DNA of 64,000 bases from Microvirga sp. KLBC 81 (lineage in GTDB: Bacteria; Pseudomonadota; Alphaproteobacteria; Rhizobiales; Beijerinckiaceae). The notes under the pieces were generated by a model, which saw only the letters and a program-made list of their open reading frames with translations, was not told the origin of the DNA and did no database searches. Where the stretch lies: NCBI RefSeq assembly GCF_003075415.1, contig NZ_QDAH01000007.1, positions 1-64,000 on the forward strand, given 5' to 3'. The translations under genes and the position numbers were made by a program. This document shows, piece by piece, positions 41,653 through 50,096 of the stretch (position 1 is the stretch's first letter; every line of letters starts with the position of its first letter).

Positions 41653-41832
41653 ATGAACCTCGAAGACAAGGTGCGCGAGGCCATTATCGCCGAGCTTCGC
41701 CGTCAGGCGGAAGCAGGAAGTCAAGGCCTGCGGGTCGATGCCAAGGAGGCTGAGATGATGACGATCGAGGGGCGTGTGAACCTCGATGAACTGGCGATGG
41801 CCATCGTGGGCTCGCTGGCTGGCGGACCTTAA
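41653..41832 (+). CDS. Small hypothetical protein (59 residues)
   Basis: A short gene with good signals: AAGGAG at 41641-41646, 6 bases before ATG 41653. It encodes 59 residues, largely helical and acidic (MNLEDKVREAIIAELRRQAE; NLDELAMAIVGSLAGG), with no membrane helix. Its stop overlaps the convergent patatin gene by 4 bases. The function is unknown to me. Confidence 0.6.
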   Translation: MNLEDKVREAIIAELRRQAEAGSQGLRVDAKEAEMMTIEGRVNLDELAMAIVGSLAGGP

Positions 41833-42914
41833 GCTCGCGCGCGAGCGCCAATCTCGGCGGATGCGGTGGCGTAATTCGGATCAAGCCTGATCACATTGAG
41901 CCGCTTTTTCTCGAACGTCGCGCTCTTGAGCTGTGCCAACGCATGCTGCATGTCCTGCAGGCCCGCCGCCCAGCGATCCTGGAGCGAGGCCGGCGAGTAG
42001 TCGAAACTTTTTCCTGCGCGCTCGTCCCTGCCCGATTGATAGGCGATATGCAGCAGAGTGACGGAGGAGCCATCGGGCTCGATCCGCTCGTGCAACGTAT
42101 ATTCCCGCTTCAACGATTCGACGGTGCGCCGTGTAGAACTCGCCAGAATCAGATCGTTCGCTCTCTCTGCACTGGCATCGAGCGATGCCGGGCGCGAGGC
42201 TCTGAGACTGAAAAGCTCGACGGCGATGCAGAGCGTGTCTTCCCGAGGCGGCGTGGCAAGTGCGACATCGATCGGCACATTGTTGGTGAAGCCCGGATCG
42301 CTCAGAAGACGCCCGTCGATCTCCACGGGCGGAAAGACCGGCGTGATGGCGGAGGTGGCCAGAAGATGATCGGGGGTGATCTCTCCGTTGGTCGTGTCGA
42401 AGAAAACCTCTTCCCCGGATTCGAGGTCGACGCATCCGGCTGTGAAGCGGATGTCGCCACGGTTTAATCTCTGGAAGTCGATCAGGCGCTCCAGGGTCTG
42501 TCGAAGGGGCTTGTGATCGTAGAGAGAGATGTCGCTCGGCATCCAGGGCAGCATCGAGAGCAGGCCCGGGAAGCGGTGCCCGAAAAGGCCCGGGCGACCG
42601 ATCAGGAAGGCGAGTGCCGTATGTGCCTCATTATAGGCATGCCGGAGCGACGACCCGCGATGGAGCGCGAAGCCCGAGTGGATCTTCGCCTGCTCCCAGA
42701 ATTCTCTAAGCCGCGGTACGCGATGCTCCGGCGCATTGCCGGCGATGATCGCGCCGGTGATCGCGCCGATGGACGCGCCGACGATCCAGCGGGGTTCGAT
42801 GCCCTGCTGCTGCAGATGCTCATACGTGCCGGCGAGGTAAGAGCCGAGCGCGTTACCGCCGCCGAGAACCAGCACGACAGGCTGGTTGCGATCCGGAATG
42901 GACGAGAGAGACAT
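41829..42914 (-). CDS. Patatin-like phospholipase
   Basis: A 361-residue cytoplasmic patatin-type lipid hydrolase. The oxyanion loop is GGGNALG (18-24), the nucleophile is Ser48 in GASIGA and the dyad Asp is Asp206 in SDPGF. A DPG in place of the usual DGG/DGA is notable but keeps the Asp. ATG 42914 (MSLSSIPDRN) is preferred to an upstream codon at 42962. It hydrolyses acyl chains of membrane lipids in related proteins; no toxin-export signal is visible. Confidence 0.84.
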   Translation of the reverse strand: MSLSSIPDRNQPVVLVLGGGNALGSYLAGTYEHLQQQGIEPRWIVGASIGAITGAIIAGNAPEHRVPRLREFWEQAKIHSGFALHRGSSLRHAYNEAHTALAFLIGRPGLFGHRFPGLLSMLPWMPSDISLYDHKPLRQTLERLIDFQRLNRGDIRFTAGCVDLESGEEVFFDTTNGEITPDHLLATSAITPVFPPVEIDGRLLSDPGFTNNVPIDVALATPPREDTLCIAVELFSLRASRPASLDASAERANDLILASSTRRTVESLKREYTLHERIEPDGSSVTLLHIAYQSGRDERAGKSFDYSPASLQDRWAAGLQDMQHALAQLKSATFEKKRLNVIRLDPNYATASAEIGARARA

Positions 42915-42977
42915 CGTCACCGCCTGAAGGGAGATGGCGGGGAACGCGTGCCTTCTCGGCATAGTTCCGGCAAAGCC

Positions 42978-43679
42978 TTAAGCCGGGCGCGATACCTTCG
43001 GCGGCAGCGGGAACAATCCCACGAAGCGTTCCGCCAGCGTCCTGTCGCCTTCGACCTTCACGACGCCTGCGCTCTCCAGAGCATTCAGGGGCTGGCCGCC
43101 ATAGATGGCGCCCGCCAGCATCGGCGGCGTGCCGGTGAAGATCAGATCGGCACCCTCGACAGGCCCGCGCGCAATCTCGATCCGGCCATCGGCGAGGTGA
43201 GCGAGGAAGGTTTCATCATTCAGGCGAAAACCGATCTGCGCATCGAGGCCTTTGGCACGCTCGGCATCCAGCATCGTGCGCAGCGACAGAAGGAAGGATG
43301 CGGCGCTGAAGGGAAGGGTGGGATCGTGCAGGGGCGAGCGCGCGGCCCAGCGGCCGAGAGCCTGGAAGATGGGCTCGCTCTCATAGCCCCACTCCGTCAG
43401 CTCATAGACCTGAGCAGAGGCGGGCGGGGGCAGTTTGCGGCGGATGAGCACGCCGACAGTCTCGAGCCCCTCAAGCCGCTGGGTGAGAACGTTCGCGCTG
43501 ATGCCCGGCAGGCCCTCGCGCAGGTCGCTGAAGCGCTTCGGCCCCATCATGAGCTCGCGCATGACGAGAAGCGCCCAACGCTCCCCGACCAGGTCGAGCG
43601 CATGGGCGGCCGCGCAGGCATCTTCATACTGGCGGCGAGACTGGGTTCCTGATTTTTTAGTTACTTTTTCTAACTTCAT
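42978..43679 (-). CDS. HxlR family regulator with SCP2-like domain
   Basis: A 233-residue regulator. A winged helix of the HxlR type spans about 20-105 (CAAAHALDLVGERWALLVMR; LREGLPGISANVLTQRL), followed by an SCP2/sterol-carrier-like C-terminal domain (about 120-225) that could sense a lipid or hydrophobic ligand. The gene is divergent from the VOC/AHSA1/DUF1428/VOC operon and lies next to two matching dyads, so it very likely controls that operon and itself. Confidence 0.87.
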   Translation of the reverse strand: MKLEKVTKKSGTQSRRQYEDACAAAHALDLVGERWALLVMRELMMGPKRFSDLREGLPGISANVLTQRLEGLETVGVLIRRKLPPPASAQVYELTEWGYESEPIFQALGRWAARSPLHDPTLPFSAASFLLSLRTMLDAERAKGLDAQIGFRLNDETFLAHLADGRIEIARGPVEGADLIFTGTPPMLAGAIYGGQPLNALESAGVVKVEGDRTLAERFVGLFPLPPKVSRPA

Positions 43680-43696
43680 AGTTGCTATTTATAACT
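43659..43696. promoter_or_regulatory. Paired AGTTR-N7-TAACT dyads, candidate HxlR operator
   Basis: AGTTA-N7-TAACT at 43659-43675 and AGTTG-N7-TAACT at 43680-43696. Their centres (43667 and 43688) are 21 bases apart, two helical turns, so two dimers would sit on the same face. The first dyad overlaps codons 2-7 of hxlR, the second covers the space before the VOC gene. This suits shared autoregulation and operon repression. Confidence 0.7.
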
Positions 43697-43736
43697 TTCT
43701 CTGGAATCCTTGTCAAAACCAGAAGGGGAGAAAGCC

Positions 43737-44168
43737 ATGTCCAAGCTCATTTTCGTCAATCTGCCCGTCACGGATCTTGATCGCGCCACCGCGTTCTACC
43801 GGGCCATCGGAGCCGTCAAGAACGAGCAGTTCAGCGATCACACCGCCTCCTGCATGGTCTTCTCCGAGACCATCCATGCGATGCTGCTGACCCACGACAA
43901 GTTCCGCCAGTTCACGCCGAAAAGGATCGCCGATGCGCAGGAGACATCCGAGGTGCTGATCTGCCTCTCGGCCGACAGTCGGAATGAGGTCGACGACATC
44001 GTTGTGAAGGCAAGCGCTGCAGGCGGGCGCGCCGATCCCGGCCTGAATCTGGACCATGGCTTCATGTATGGCCGCAGCTTCGAGGATCCGGACGGCCATA
44101 TCTGGGAAGTGATGTGGATGGATATGGAGGCGGCGAAGACCGCCATGGCCGAGACGGCAAGCGCATAA
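43737..44168 (+). CDS. VOC family protein (glyoxalase/bleomycin resistance-like)
   Basis: A 143-residue single-module VOC protein starting SKLIFVNLPVTDLDRATAFY, with a late SFEDPDGHIWEVMWMD metal-site strand. It is the first gene of a four-gene unit. Such proteins bind or modify small toxic molecules; the ligand is unknown. GGGGAG lies 6 bases before ATG 43737. Confidence 0.85.
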   Translation: MSKLIFVNLPVTDLDRATAFYRAIGAVKNEQFSDHTASCMVFSETIHAMLLTHDKFRQFTPKRIADAQETSEVLICLSADSRNEVDDIVVKASAAGGRADPGLNLDHGFMYGRSFEDPDGHIWEVMWMDMEAAKTAMAETASA

Positions 44169-44197
44169 AGCCGCATCAACAACGAAAGGACAAAGCC

Positions 44198-44677
44198 ATG
44201 ACGGACCAGAGCGCCGCCCATGAATTGTCGATCACGCGGTCGATCAACGCCTCGCCTGAGACGGTCTATCGTGTCTGGACCGAGCGAACCGGCGAATGGT
44301 GGGCGCCGCGCCCCTACACCACGCCGGAGGTCGATATGGATCTCCGGCCCGGCGGGCGCGCGTTGATGGCGATGCGGGCCCCCGACGGAACCGACCTGTC
44401 GCGGGAGGAGGGCGTGTTTCTCGAGGTCGAGCCGAACCGCAAGATCGTGTTCACCAATGCCTTCAGGACGGGATGGATTCCGCAGGATCCCTTCATGGTG
44501 GTGATCGTCACCTTCGAGCCTGAAGGAGCCGGCACCCGCTACACGGCGCGTGTGCGGCACTGGAACGAGGAGACGCTGAAGCAGCATGAGGCCATGGGAT
44601 TCCATGAAGGCTGGGGCATCGTCGCAAGCCAGCTTGCTGCACTCGCGGAGGGCCGTTCCATTCCGGATGCAGCTTGA
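44198..44677 (+). CDS. SRPBCC/AHSA1 family ligand-binding protein
   Basis: A 159-residue START-like fold: ITRSINASPETVYRVWT at the start, WWAPRPYTTPEVDMDLRPGG in the middle and HEGWGIVASQLAAL at the end. AHSA1-type proteins bind hydrophobic ligands in a deep cavity. GAAAGGA lies 9 bases upstream of ATG 44198. Spacing of 29 bases from the VOC gene suggests one transcript. Confidence 0.85.
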   Translation: MTDQSAAHELSITRSINASPETVYRVWTERTGEWWAPRPYTTPEVDMDLRPGGRALMAMRAPDGTDLSREEGVFLEVEPNRKIVFTNAFRTGWIPQDPFMVVIVTFEPEGAGTRYTARVRHWNEETLKQHEAMGFHEGWGIVASQLAALAEGRSIPDAA

Positions 44678-44693
44678 ACTGAGGGAGAACGTT

Positions 44694-45050
44694 ATGAGCT
44701 ATGTTGATGGATTCATTATTCCCGTTCCCGCTGGCAATCGCGAGGCCTACCGCAAGGTCGCTGCGCAGGCCGCACCGATCTTCAAGGAACACGGAGCACT
44801 TCGCGTCGTCGAATGCTGGGGCGACGACCTCCCGGATGGAGAGGTTACCGATTTCAAGAAAGCCGTGAAGGCAGAGGGAACTGAGAACGTCGTCTTCTCC
44901 TGGATCGTCTGGCCCTCGAAGGAGGCGCGTGATGCAGGCAACAAGAAGGTCATGGCAGACCCACGACTGGCCGGAGCCGAGATGCCGTTCGATGGCAAGC
45001 GCATGTTCTGGGGCGGTTTCCAGATTCTTCTCGATTCGGAGGAGGAGTGA
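44694..45050 (+). CDS. DUF1428 family protein
   Basis: A 118-residue protein of the DUF1428 (dimeric alpha/beta barrel-like) family: SYVDGFIIPVPAGNREAYRK, FSWIVWPSKEARDAGNKKVM, MPFDGKRMFWGGFQ. It has 16 bases of spacing from the AHSA1 gene, with GAGGGAGAA as ribosome site. The role is unknown; it recurs with VOC/AHSA1 genes. Confidence 0.86.
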   Translation: MSYVDGFIIPVPAGNREAYRKVAAQAAPIFKEHGALRVVECWGDDLPDGEVTDFKKAVKAEGTENVVFSWIVWPSKEARDAGNKKVMADPRLAGAEMPFDGKRMFWGGFQILLDSEEE

Positions 45051-45535
45051 TGTCCAAAATCACCCCTTGCCTATGGTTCGACGGAAAGGCCGAAGAGGCT
45101 GCGAAGTTCTATGTGTCGTTGTTGCCCGGTTCACACATCGACGCCATTCTGCCCTACACGGTCGAAACACCCGGCGGAAAGTCGGGTGACGTCATGTCGG
45201 TCGAGTTCACACTTGCAGGCATGCGCTACATGGCGCTGAATGGTGGGCCGTATTTCCAGTTTACGCCGGCGATCTCGCTCTTCGTGAGTTGCGCCGACCA
45301 ATCGGAAGTCGACCGATTGTGGGACGCCTTGTCGGATGGCGGCACACCGCAGCGATGCGGCTGGATCACGGATCGCTATGGGGTCTCGTGGCAGATCGTG
45401 CCCGAAGCGCTGGGCCGCATGATGAAGGACAAGGACCCCGCGAAAGTCAGTCGGGTCACCGAAGCGATGATGGCGATGATCAAGCTCGACATTGAGACAC
45501 TCGAGAAGACCTATCGCGGACAATCGGCGGCGTGA
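45050..45535 (+). CDS. VOC family protein, PhnB-like
   Basis: A 161-residue PhnB/3-demethylubiquinone-methyltransferase-like VOC protein: ITPCLWFDGKAEEAAKFYVS, YMALNGGPYFQFTPAISLFV and DRYGVSWQIVPEAL. The ATG at 45050 overlaps the previous stop as TGATG, so translation is coupled. GGAGGAG supplies the ribosome site. Last gene of the HxlR-controlled unit. Confidence 0.86.
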   Translation: MSKITPCLWFDGKAEEAAKFYVSLLPGSHIDAILPYTVETPGGKSGDVMSVEFTLAGMRYMALNGGPYFQFTPAISLFVSCADQSEVDRLWDALSDGGTPQRCGWITDRYGVSWQIVPEALGRMMKDKDPAKVSRVTEAMMAMIKLDIETLEKTYRGQSAA

Positions 45536-45610
45536 GCCGATTGAGCATCCTGCATTCTCTGCGCTGAACTCACGTGCACAAATGTGGTGAGGCGGTACAA
45601 AACCGCCTCG

Positions 45611-46306
45611 TTAATTCTGCGCGCTCGCCTTCTGATGCTCTTCCAAGTAGCTGCGCAGCGACTTTCCCGCGCCCTCGATATGCTTTTTCAGAAGCGAGCA
45701 GGCGGCGCTGATCTTGCCTTCCGTGCAGAGTTTCAGAAGTTCGGCGTGCTCGCTGGCAGCGCGCTCCATGCCTTGCGTCAATGAGAGCTGGAGGCGCGTG
45801 TGCCGGTCGCTCTCCTGCAGGAGGTTCGCGACGATGGCGAGCGAGCGCGGCTGCTTGGCGTGCTGATAGAGCACCATGTGGAACTCGGTGTTCAGCTCGC
45901 CCCAGCGGCTGATGTGCATGGCCCGCAGCTCGGAGCTGTATTCCTGCAGAATCTCGTTCAGCCGCTTGTAGTCGGCTTCCGTCAGGCGTGGGGCCGAAGC
46001 TTTGAGCAGGCGCGGTTCGAGCCAGGCTCTCAGCTCGAAGAGTTCGTCGATCTCTTCCGTCGAAAGCTCGGAGACGATCGCGCCCCGGTGAGGATGGATT
46101 TTGACGAGGCCTTCCGCCTCCAGCTGCATCAGGGCTTCGCGAACCGGAATGCGGCTGACGCCGAATTCGGCGGCGAGCGCATCTTGCCGCAGCTGGAAGC
46201 CCGATTTGAACTCCCCGTCCACGATCCGCCGCCGCAACTCCTCCGCAACGGCAGAGGAGATGGTCCTGTGCTGCAATGACTTCTGGGCAGGTCTTGTAGA
46301 CGGCAT
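45611..46306 (-). CDS. GntR/FadR (FCD) family regulator of the hydroxyproline island
   Basis: A 231-residue regulator. The N-terminal GntR winged helix spans about 15-80 (LRQDALAAEFGVSRIPVREAL; EGLVKIHPHRGAIVSEL) and the helical FCD ligand domain spans 88-215, with metal-type acidic/His residues (RLNEILQEY; NTEFHMVLYQHAKQP; ASEHAELL). It is divergent from the DapA-like gene. FCD members sense sugar acids or amino-acid-derived acids; here the effector is probably a hydroxyproline pathway intermediate. Confidence 0.88.
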   Translation of the reverse strand: MPSTRPAQKSLQHRTISSAVAEELRRRIVDGEFKSGFQLRQDALAAEFGVSRIPVREALMQLEAEGLVKIHPHRGAIVSELSTEEIDELFELRAWLEPRLLKASAPRLTEADYKRLNEILQEYSSELRAMHISRWGELNTEFHMVLYQHAKQPRSLAIVANLLQESDRHTRLQLSLTQGMERAASEHAELLKLCTEGKISAACSLLKKHIEGAGKSLRSYLEEHQKASAQN

Positions 46307-46452
46307 GGGCGCTCGGATCTCACTTACGGAGGGGCGGGAGAACGGATCTTATTACTCTATAGCAGATGGTCTAGAGATTGGCTTGACATCGGCGATTTTA
46401 TACAATCTACATTAACAGGATTCAACGCCTCATCGCAGGAGCTAAGAGCACA
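46307..46452 (+). promoter_or_regulatory. Promoter/operator region of the hydroxyproline operon
   Basis: AT-rich 146 bases between gntR and the DapA-like gene. TTGACA at 46384-46389 is a good -35 element; the -10 is less clear (TACATT, 19 bases downstream). ATTTTATACAAT (46395-46406) lies between them and differs by one base from the palindrome ATTGTATACAAT, so a repressor bound there would block the promoter. Confidence 0.62.
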
Positions 46453-47382
46453 ATGGCGAAGAAAATCGGCTGGGAAGGCGTCTTTCCCGCAGTGACCACC
46501 CAGTTCAAGCCGAACTACGAGCTGGATCTCGAGGCTACCGCCAAGGTGATGGACGGCCTGATCCGTGACGGCGTGTCCGGCCTCATCGTCTGCGGCACCG
46601 TCGGCGAGAACACCTCGCTCAGCCGGTCCGAGAAGGTCGCCGTCATGGAAACCGCGAAGGCTGTCTCCGCCGGCTGCGTGCCCGTCATCGCAGGCATTGC
46701 CGAATTCACCACCCAGTTCGCCTCGGAAGTCGCGAAGGAGGCCGCGCGCGTGGGCCTCGACGGCATCATGGTGATGCCGGCGCTCGTCTATTCCTCGAAG
46801 CCCCATGAGACGGCCGCTCACTTCCGCGGCGTCGCCAAGGCGACCGACCTGCCGGTGATGGTCTACAACAACCCGCCGATCTACAAGAACGACGTGACGC
46901 CCGACATTCTCGCCTCGCTCGCCGATTGCGAAACCATCGTCTGCTTCAAGGATTCGTCCGGTGATACGCGTCGCTTCACCGACACGCGCAACATGGTCGG
47001 CGACCGCTTCGTGCTGTTCGCAGGCCTCGACGATGTGGTGGTCGAGAGCGTGATGCTCGGTGCCGTCGGCTGGATCTCCGGCATGTCGAATGCCTTCCCA
47101 CAGGAGGGCGAGACCCTGTTCCGTCTCGCGAAGGCCGGCCGCTATGAAGAGGCGCGCGCTCTCTACGACTGGTTCATGCCGCTGCTCCACCTCGATGCCC
47201 GTCCCGACCTCGTCCAGTGCATCAAGCTCTGCGAGGAGATCATGGGCCGCGGCTCCGCGCTCACCCGTCCGCCGCGTTTAGCCCTCGAAGGCAAGGACCG
47301 CGCTTACGTCGAGGAGATCATGGCCCAGGCGCTGAAAAACCGGCCGAAGCTCCCCGATGTGGGATTGAAGACGGCAGCCTGA
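46453..47382 (+). CDS. DapA-family deaminase, predicted pyrroline-4-hydroxy-2-carboxylate deaminase
   Basis: A 309-residue class I aldolase/DHDPS-fold enzyme. Tyr138 (VYNNPP) and Schiff-base Lys166 (CFKDSSGD) are in place, with the GTVGENTSLS segment replacing the DapA GTTGE..TL motif. In hydroxyproline clusters this family turns delta-1-pyrroline-4-hydroxy-2-carboxylate into alpha-ketoglutarate semialdehyde plus ammonia. The neighbours (epimerase, DadA-like oxidoreductase) give the preceding two steps, so this role is more likely than lysine biosynthesis. First gene of the operon. Confidence 0.85.
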   Translation: MAKKIGWEGVFPAVTTQFKPNYELDLEATAKVMDGLIRDGVSGLIVCGTVGENTSLSRSEKVAVMETAKAVSAGCVPVIAGIAEFTTQFASEVAKEAARVGLDGIMVMPALVYSSKPHETAAHFRGVAKATDLPVMVYNNPPIYKNDVTPDILASLADCETIVCFKDSSGDTRRFTDTRNMVGDRFVLFAGLDDVVVESVMLGAVGWISGMSNAFPQEGETLFRLAKAGRYEEARALYDWFMPLLHLDARPDLVQCIKLCEEIMGRGSALTRPPRLALEGKDRAYVEEIMAQALKNRPKLPDVGLKTAA

Positions 47383-47391
47383 TAAGGTGAC

Positions 47392-47426
47392 GGCGGGGGA
47401 GCAAAGTCTCCTCCGCCTCTTTACTT
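47392..47426 (+). terminator. Intercistronic hairpin between deaminase and epimerase
   Basis: GGCGGGGGAG pairs with CTCCTCCGCC (one G-U) around loop CAAAGT, followed by TCTTTACTTT. It could attenuate transcription or shield the 3' end of the first gene. Confidence 0.6.
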
Positions 47427-47463
47427 TCCATTCACGAGAGAAATTCGATCTGCGAGCGAAGCC

Positions 47464-48486
47464 ATGGCGCGTCACACCTTTTTCTGCATCGACGGTCACA
47501 CCTGCGGCAATCCCGTCCGCGTGGTGGGTGGCGGCAGCATTCCCCAGCTCAAAGGGGAGACGATGTTCGAACGGCGCCAGCACTTCCTGGCGGAATACGA
47601 CTGGATTCGCACGGGCCTCATGTTCGAGCCGCGCGGGCACGACATGATGTCGGGCTCGATCCTCTATCCGCCGACACGCCCTGATTGCGATGTGGGCATT
47701 CTCTTCATCGAAACCTCCGGCTGCCTGCCCATGTGCGGCCACGGCACCATCGGTACGGTGACGATCGCGCTGGAGAACGGCCTCATCCATCCGAAGACAC
47801 CCGGTCTTCTCCGGCTCGACACGCCGGCCGGCGTCGTCGAAGCGCGCTACGAGCAGAACGGCCCGTTCATCGAGCGCGTGCGCATCACCAACATTCCCTC
47901 GTTCCTCTATGGCACGGGCTATGAGGTTGAGGTCGAGGGCCTCGGGCACCTCACCGTCGACGTGGCCTATGGCGGCAACTTCTATGCCATCGTCGAGCCG
48001 CAGAAGCTCTATTCCGATCTTGCGGACGTCGATCCGTCCGACATCCTGCGCTGGAGCCCGAAGCTGCGCGAGGCGTTCAATGCGCGCTACCCGATCGCGC
48101 ATCCTGAGAACCCGAGCATCAATCGCCTGACGCACGTTCTGTGGACCGGCAAGGCGCAGACGCCGGGCGGCACGGCGCGCAATGCGGTGTTCTATGGCGA
48201 CAAGGCCATCGACCGTTCGCCCTGCGGCACGGGAACGTCGGCTCGCATGGCGCATCTCGCCGCGCGCGGTGCTCTGAAGGAAGGCGATGCCTTCGTGCAT
48301 GAGAGCATCATTGGCTCAACCTTTACGGGCCGCATCGAAGGCCGCGCGAAGGTGGGTGACCGCGATGCCATCATCCCGTCCATCGAAGGCTGGGCACGAG
48401 TGACCGGCTTCAACACCATCTTCATCGACGATCGGGATCCTTTTGCGAACGGCTTCCAGGTCGTGGATCAAACCCGCTCTTCGTAA
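47464..48486 (+). CDS. 4-hydroxyproline 2-epimerase (proline racemase family)
   Basis: A 340-residue proline-racemase-fold enzyme with both catalytic cysteines: Cys91 in MCGHGTIG and Cys254 in DRSPCGTGTSARM. The Cys/Cys pair allows two-base epimerisation of trans-4-hydroxy-L-proline to cis-4-hydroxy-D-proline. The next gene oxidises D-amino acids, so the pathway order fits. It lacks any secretion signal, unlike trypanosomal proline racemase. A plain proline racemase activity cannot be excluded. Confidence 0.9.
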   Translation: MARHTFFCIDGHTCGNPVRVVGGGSIPQLKGETMFERRQHFLAEYDWIRTGLMFEPRGHDMMSGSILYPPTRPDCDVGILFIETSGCLPMCGHGTIGTVTIALENGLIHPKTPGLLRLDTPAGVVEARYEQNGPFIERVRITNIPSFLYGTGYEVEVEGLGHLTVDVAYGGNFYAIVEPQKLYSDLADVDPSDILRWSPKLREAFNARYPIAHPENPSINRLTHVLWTGKAQTPGGTARNAVFYGDKAIDRSPCGTGTSARMAHLAARGALKEGDAFVHESIIGSTFTGRIEGRAKVGDRDAIIPSIEGWARVTGFNTIFIDDRDPFANGFQVVDQTRSS

Positions 48487-48502
48487 GATCGAATGAATAG
48501 GT

Positions 48503-48535
48503 GGGCGACTCGGCCTCCGAGTCGCCCTTGTCTTT
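48503..48535 (+). terminator. Terminator-like hairpin after the epimerase
   Basis: Perfect 11-bp stem GGGCGACTCGG / CCGAGTCGCCC with loop CCT, followed by TTGTCTTT. It separates the epimerase from the oxidoreductase gene. Confidence 0.78.
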
Positions 48536-48559
48536 GAGGTCTCTTCCACAACAGGTTTC

Positions 48560-49798
48560 ATGATGCGGATCGCGATCGTTGGTGCAGGTATCGTCGGCCT
48601 TGCGGCGACTCATGCGCTTCTCGACAAGGGACACCAGGTCACTCTTGTCGATCCTGGCAACAATCAGCAGCGTCCGACGGACGGCAATGCAGGCTGGATC
48701 GCCCATATGGACGTGATGCCGCTGGCATCGCCCAAGGCCTGGAGAAACCTGCCTCGCTGGATGATGGATCCGCTCGGGCCGCTCACCATCAGGCCAGCCT
48801 ATCTTCCGGCTCTGACCCCATGGCTGTTGCGATTCGTTCTGGCCTCATCTCCAGCGCGCATTAAATCCAGCATCGCCGCCATTCGCGCCATCAATGCGGA
48901 GGCTCTGCCCGCGTGGAAAGCGCTTCTCTCCTCCCTGAGCTTGGATGGTCACCTTCGTGAGAAGGGCATTCTCTCCGTCTGGCGAGATCGCAACCACTTC
49001 CTGCGGGCCGAAGACATCATCACTCGTCAGAAGAATTTCGGGATTCCGCTGGAAATCCTCAAGCCACAGGATCTGAAAGAGATCGAGCCGGCGCTGCACG
49101 GCGTTGAAGCGGCGGTTCTCTATCCGGATGGCTGCCATGTGTTCGATCCCGCGCTCCTGGCCGCCGATCTGCTGCGGCTCGCATTGGAGCGGGGGGCCGT
49201 GCTTGTCTCTGCAAAGGCTCTCGCCGTAGAGCCTGCGAACGATGCCGTTCACATTCGCACCGACGGCGCGGTGAAGGATATCACAGCTGATCGCGTTCTG
49301 ATCTCCTCCGGCGTCTGGTCGCGCGCGCTGGCCAAGCAGCTGGGCGACAACATTCCGCTGGATACCGAGCGTGGATACAATGCCACTTATGCAAAGGGCG
49401 CGTTCGGCCTCAACCGTCCGGTGATGTTCGAAGGCGAAGGTTTCGTCGCTTCGACGCTTGATACCGGTGACCGCGTCGGTGGTGCCGTAGAATTCGCAGG
49501 TACGCAGGCTCCGCCCAATCACGAGCGCACATCCGCCATGATCACGCGCCTCAAGCGCTTCCTGCCGCATCTCGATGAAAATCAGCCCGCCAAGCGCTGG
49601 ATGGGTTTTCGCCCCTCGATCCCGGATTCGCTGCCTGTCATCGGCCAGGCCAGCCGCGATAAGCGCGTCGTCTACGCGTTCGGCCATGGTCATTATGGCC
49701 TCACACAAGCTGCTATCACATCTCGTCTCGTCACGGAGCTGCTGGAAGAAAAGCCCACATCTCTCGATGTAACGCCATTCTCTGCTCAACGTTTTTGA
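48560..49798 (+). CDS. DadA-like FAD oxidoreductase, predicted D-hydroxyproline dehydrogenase
   Basis: A 412-residue FAD-dependent amino-acid oxidoreductase. The Rossmann FAD motif is VGAGIVGLA (residues 7-15), and the C-terminal FAD/substrate text WMGFRPSIPDSLPVIGQ and FGHGHYGLTQA is typical of DadA and hydroxyproline dehydrogenases. In this setting it should oxidise cis-4-hydroxy-D-proline to the pyrroline intermediate. It is a single-polypeptide type, not the three-subunit LhpB/E/F complex. ATG at 48560 or 48563. Confidence 0.86.
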   Translation: MMRIAIVGAGIVGLAATHALLDKGHQVTLVDPGNNQQRPTDGNAGWIAHMDVMPLASPKAWRNLPRWMMDPLGPLTIRPAYLPALTPWLLRFVLASSPARIKSSIAAIRAINAEALPAWKALLSSLSLDGHLREKGILSVWRDRNHFLRAEDIITRQKNFGIPLEILKPQDLKEIEPALHGVEAAVLYPDGCHVFDPALLAADLLRLALERGAVLVSAKALAVEPANDAVHIRTDGAVKDITADRVLISSGVWSRALAKQLGDNIPLDTERGYNATYAKGAFGLNRPVMFEGEGFVASTLDTGDRVGGAVEFAGTQAPPNHERTSAMITRLKRFLPHLDENQPAKRWMGFRPSIPDSLPVIGQASRDKRVVYAFGHGHYGLTQAAITSRLVTELLEEKPTSLDVTPFSAQRF

Positions 49799-50096
49799 TG
49801 CGACGCGTCACAGCTTTTGATGTGACGCACAAGCTGAGCTGAAGTAGGAGGATGCGCTCAAGGCAGCGCATCCTGCGCATTCATGCGCGTCGCATTCTAA
49901 TGTGCAACGAAGACTTAGCGTTTCAAACGCCTGAAAAGACAGCCATCTAATCAACCGCTACGCAATGTCGCTCAGACCTTAGGCGAATTGAAACAAATTT
50001 CATATTGCAAATTGTATCCAATATGCAGATGCTGCGCCCGCTGATCTCGGGCGAGGACTGCCGGGCTCGGACACGAATCAACCAGGGGACCAAACG
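49799..50096 (+). promoter_or_regulatory. Intergenic region upstream of the ABC importer
   Basis: 298 bases without a supported gene. The second half is AT-rich and carries ATTGTATCCAAT at 50011-50022, one base from the same palindrome seen at 46395-46406. Start-proximal position (75 bases before the binding-protein ATG) suits repression or activation of the transporter. Confidence 0.6.
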
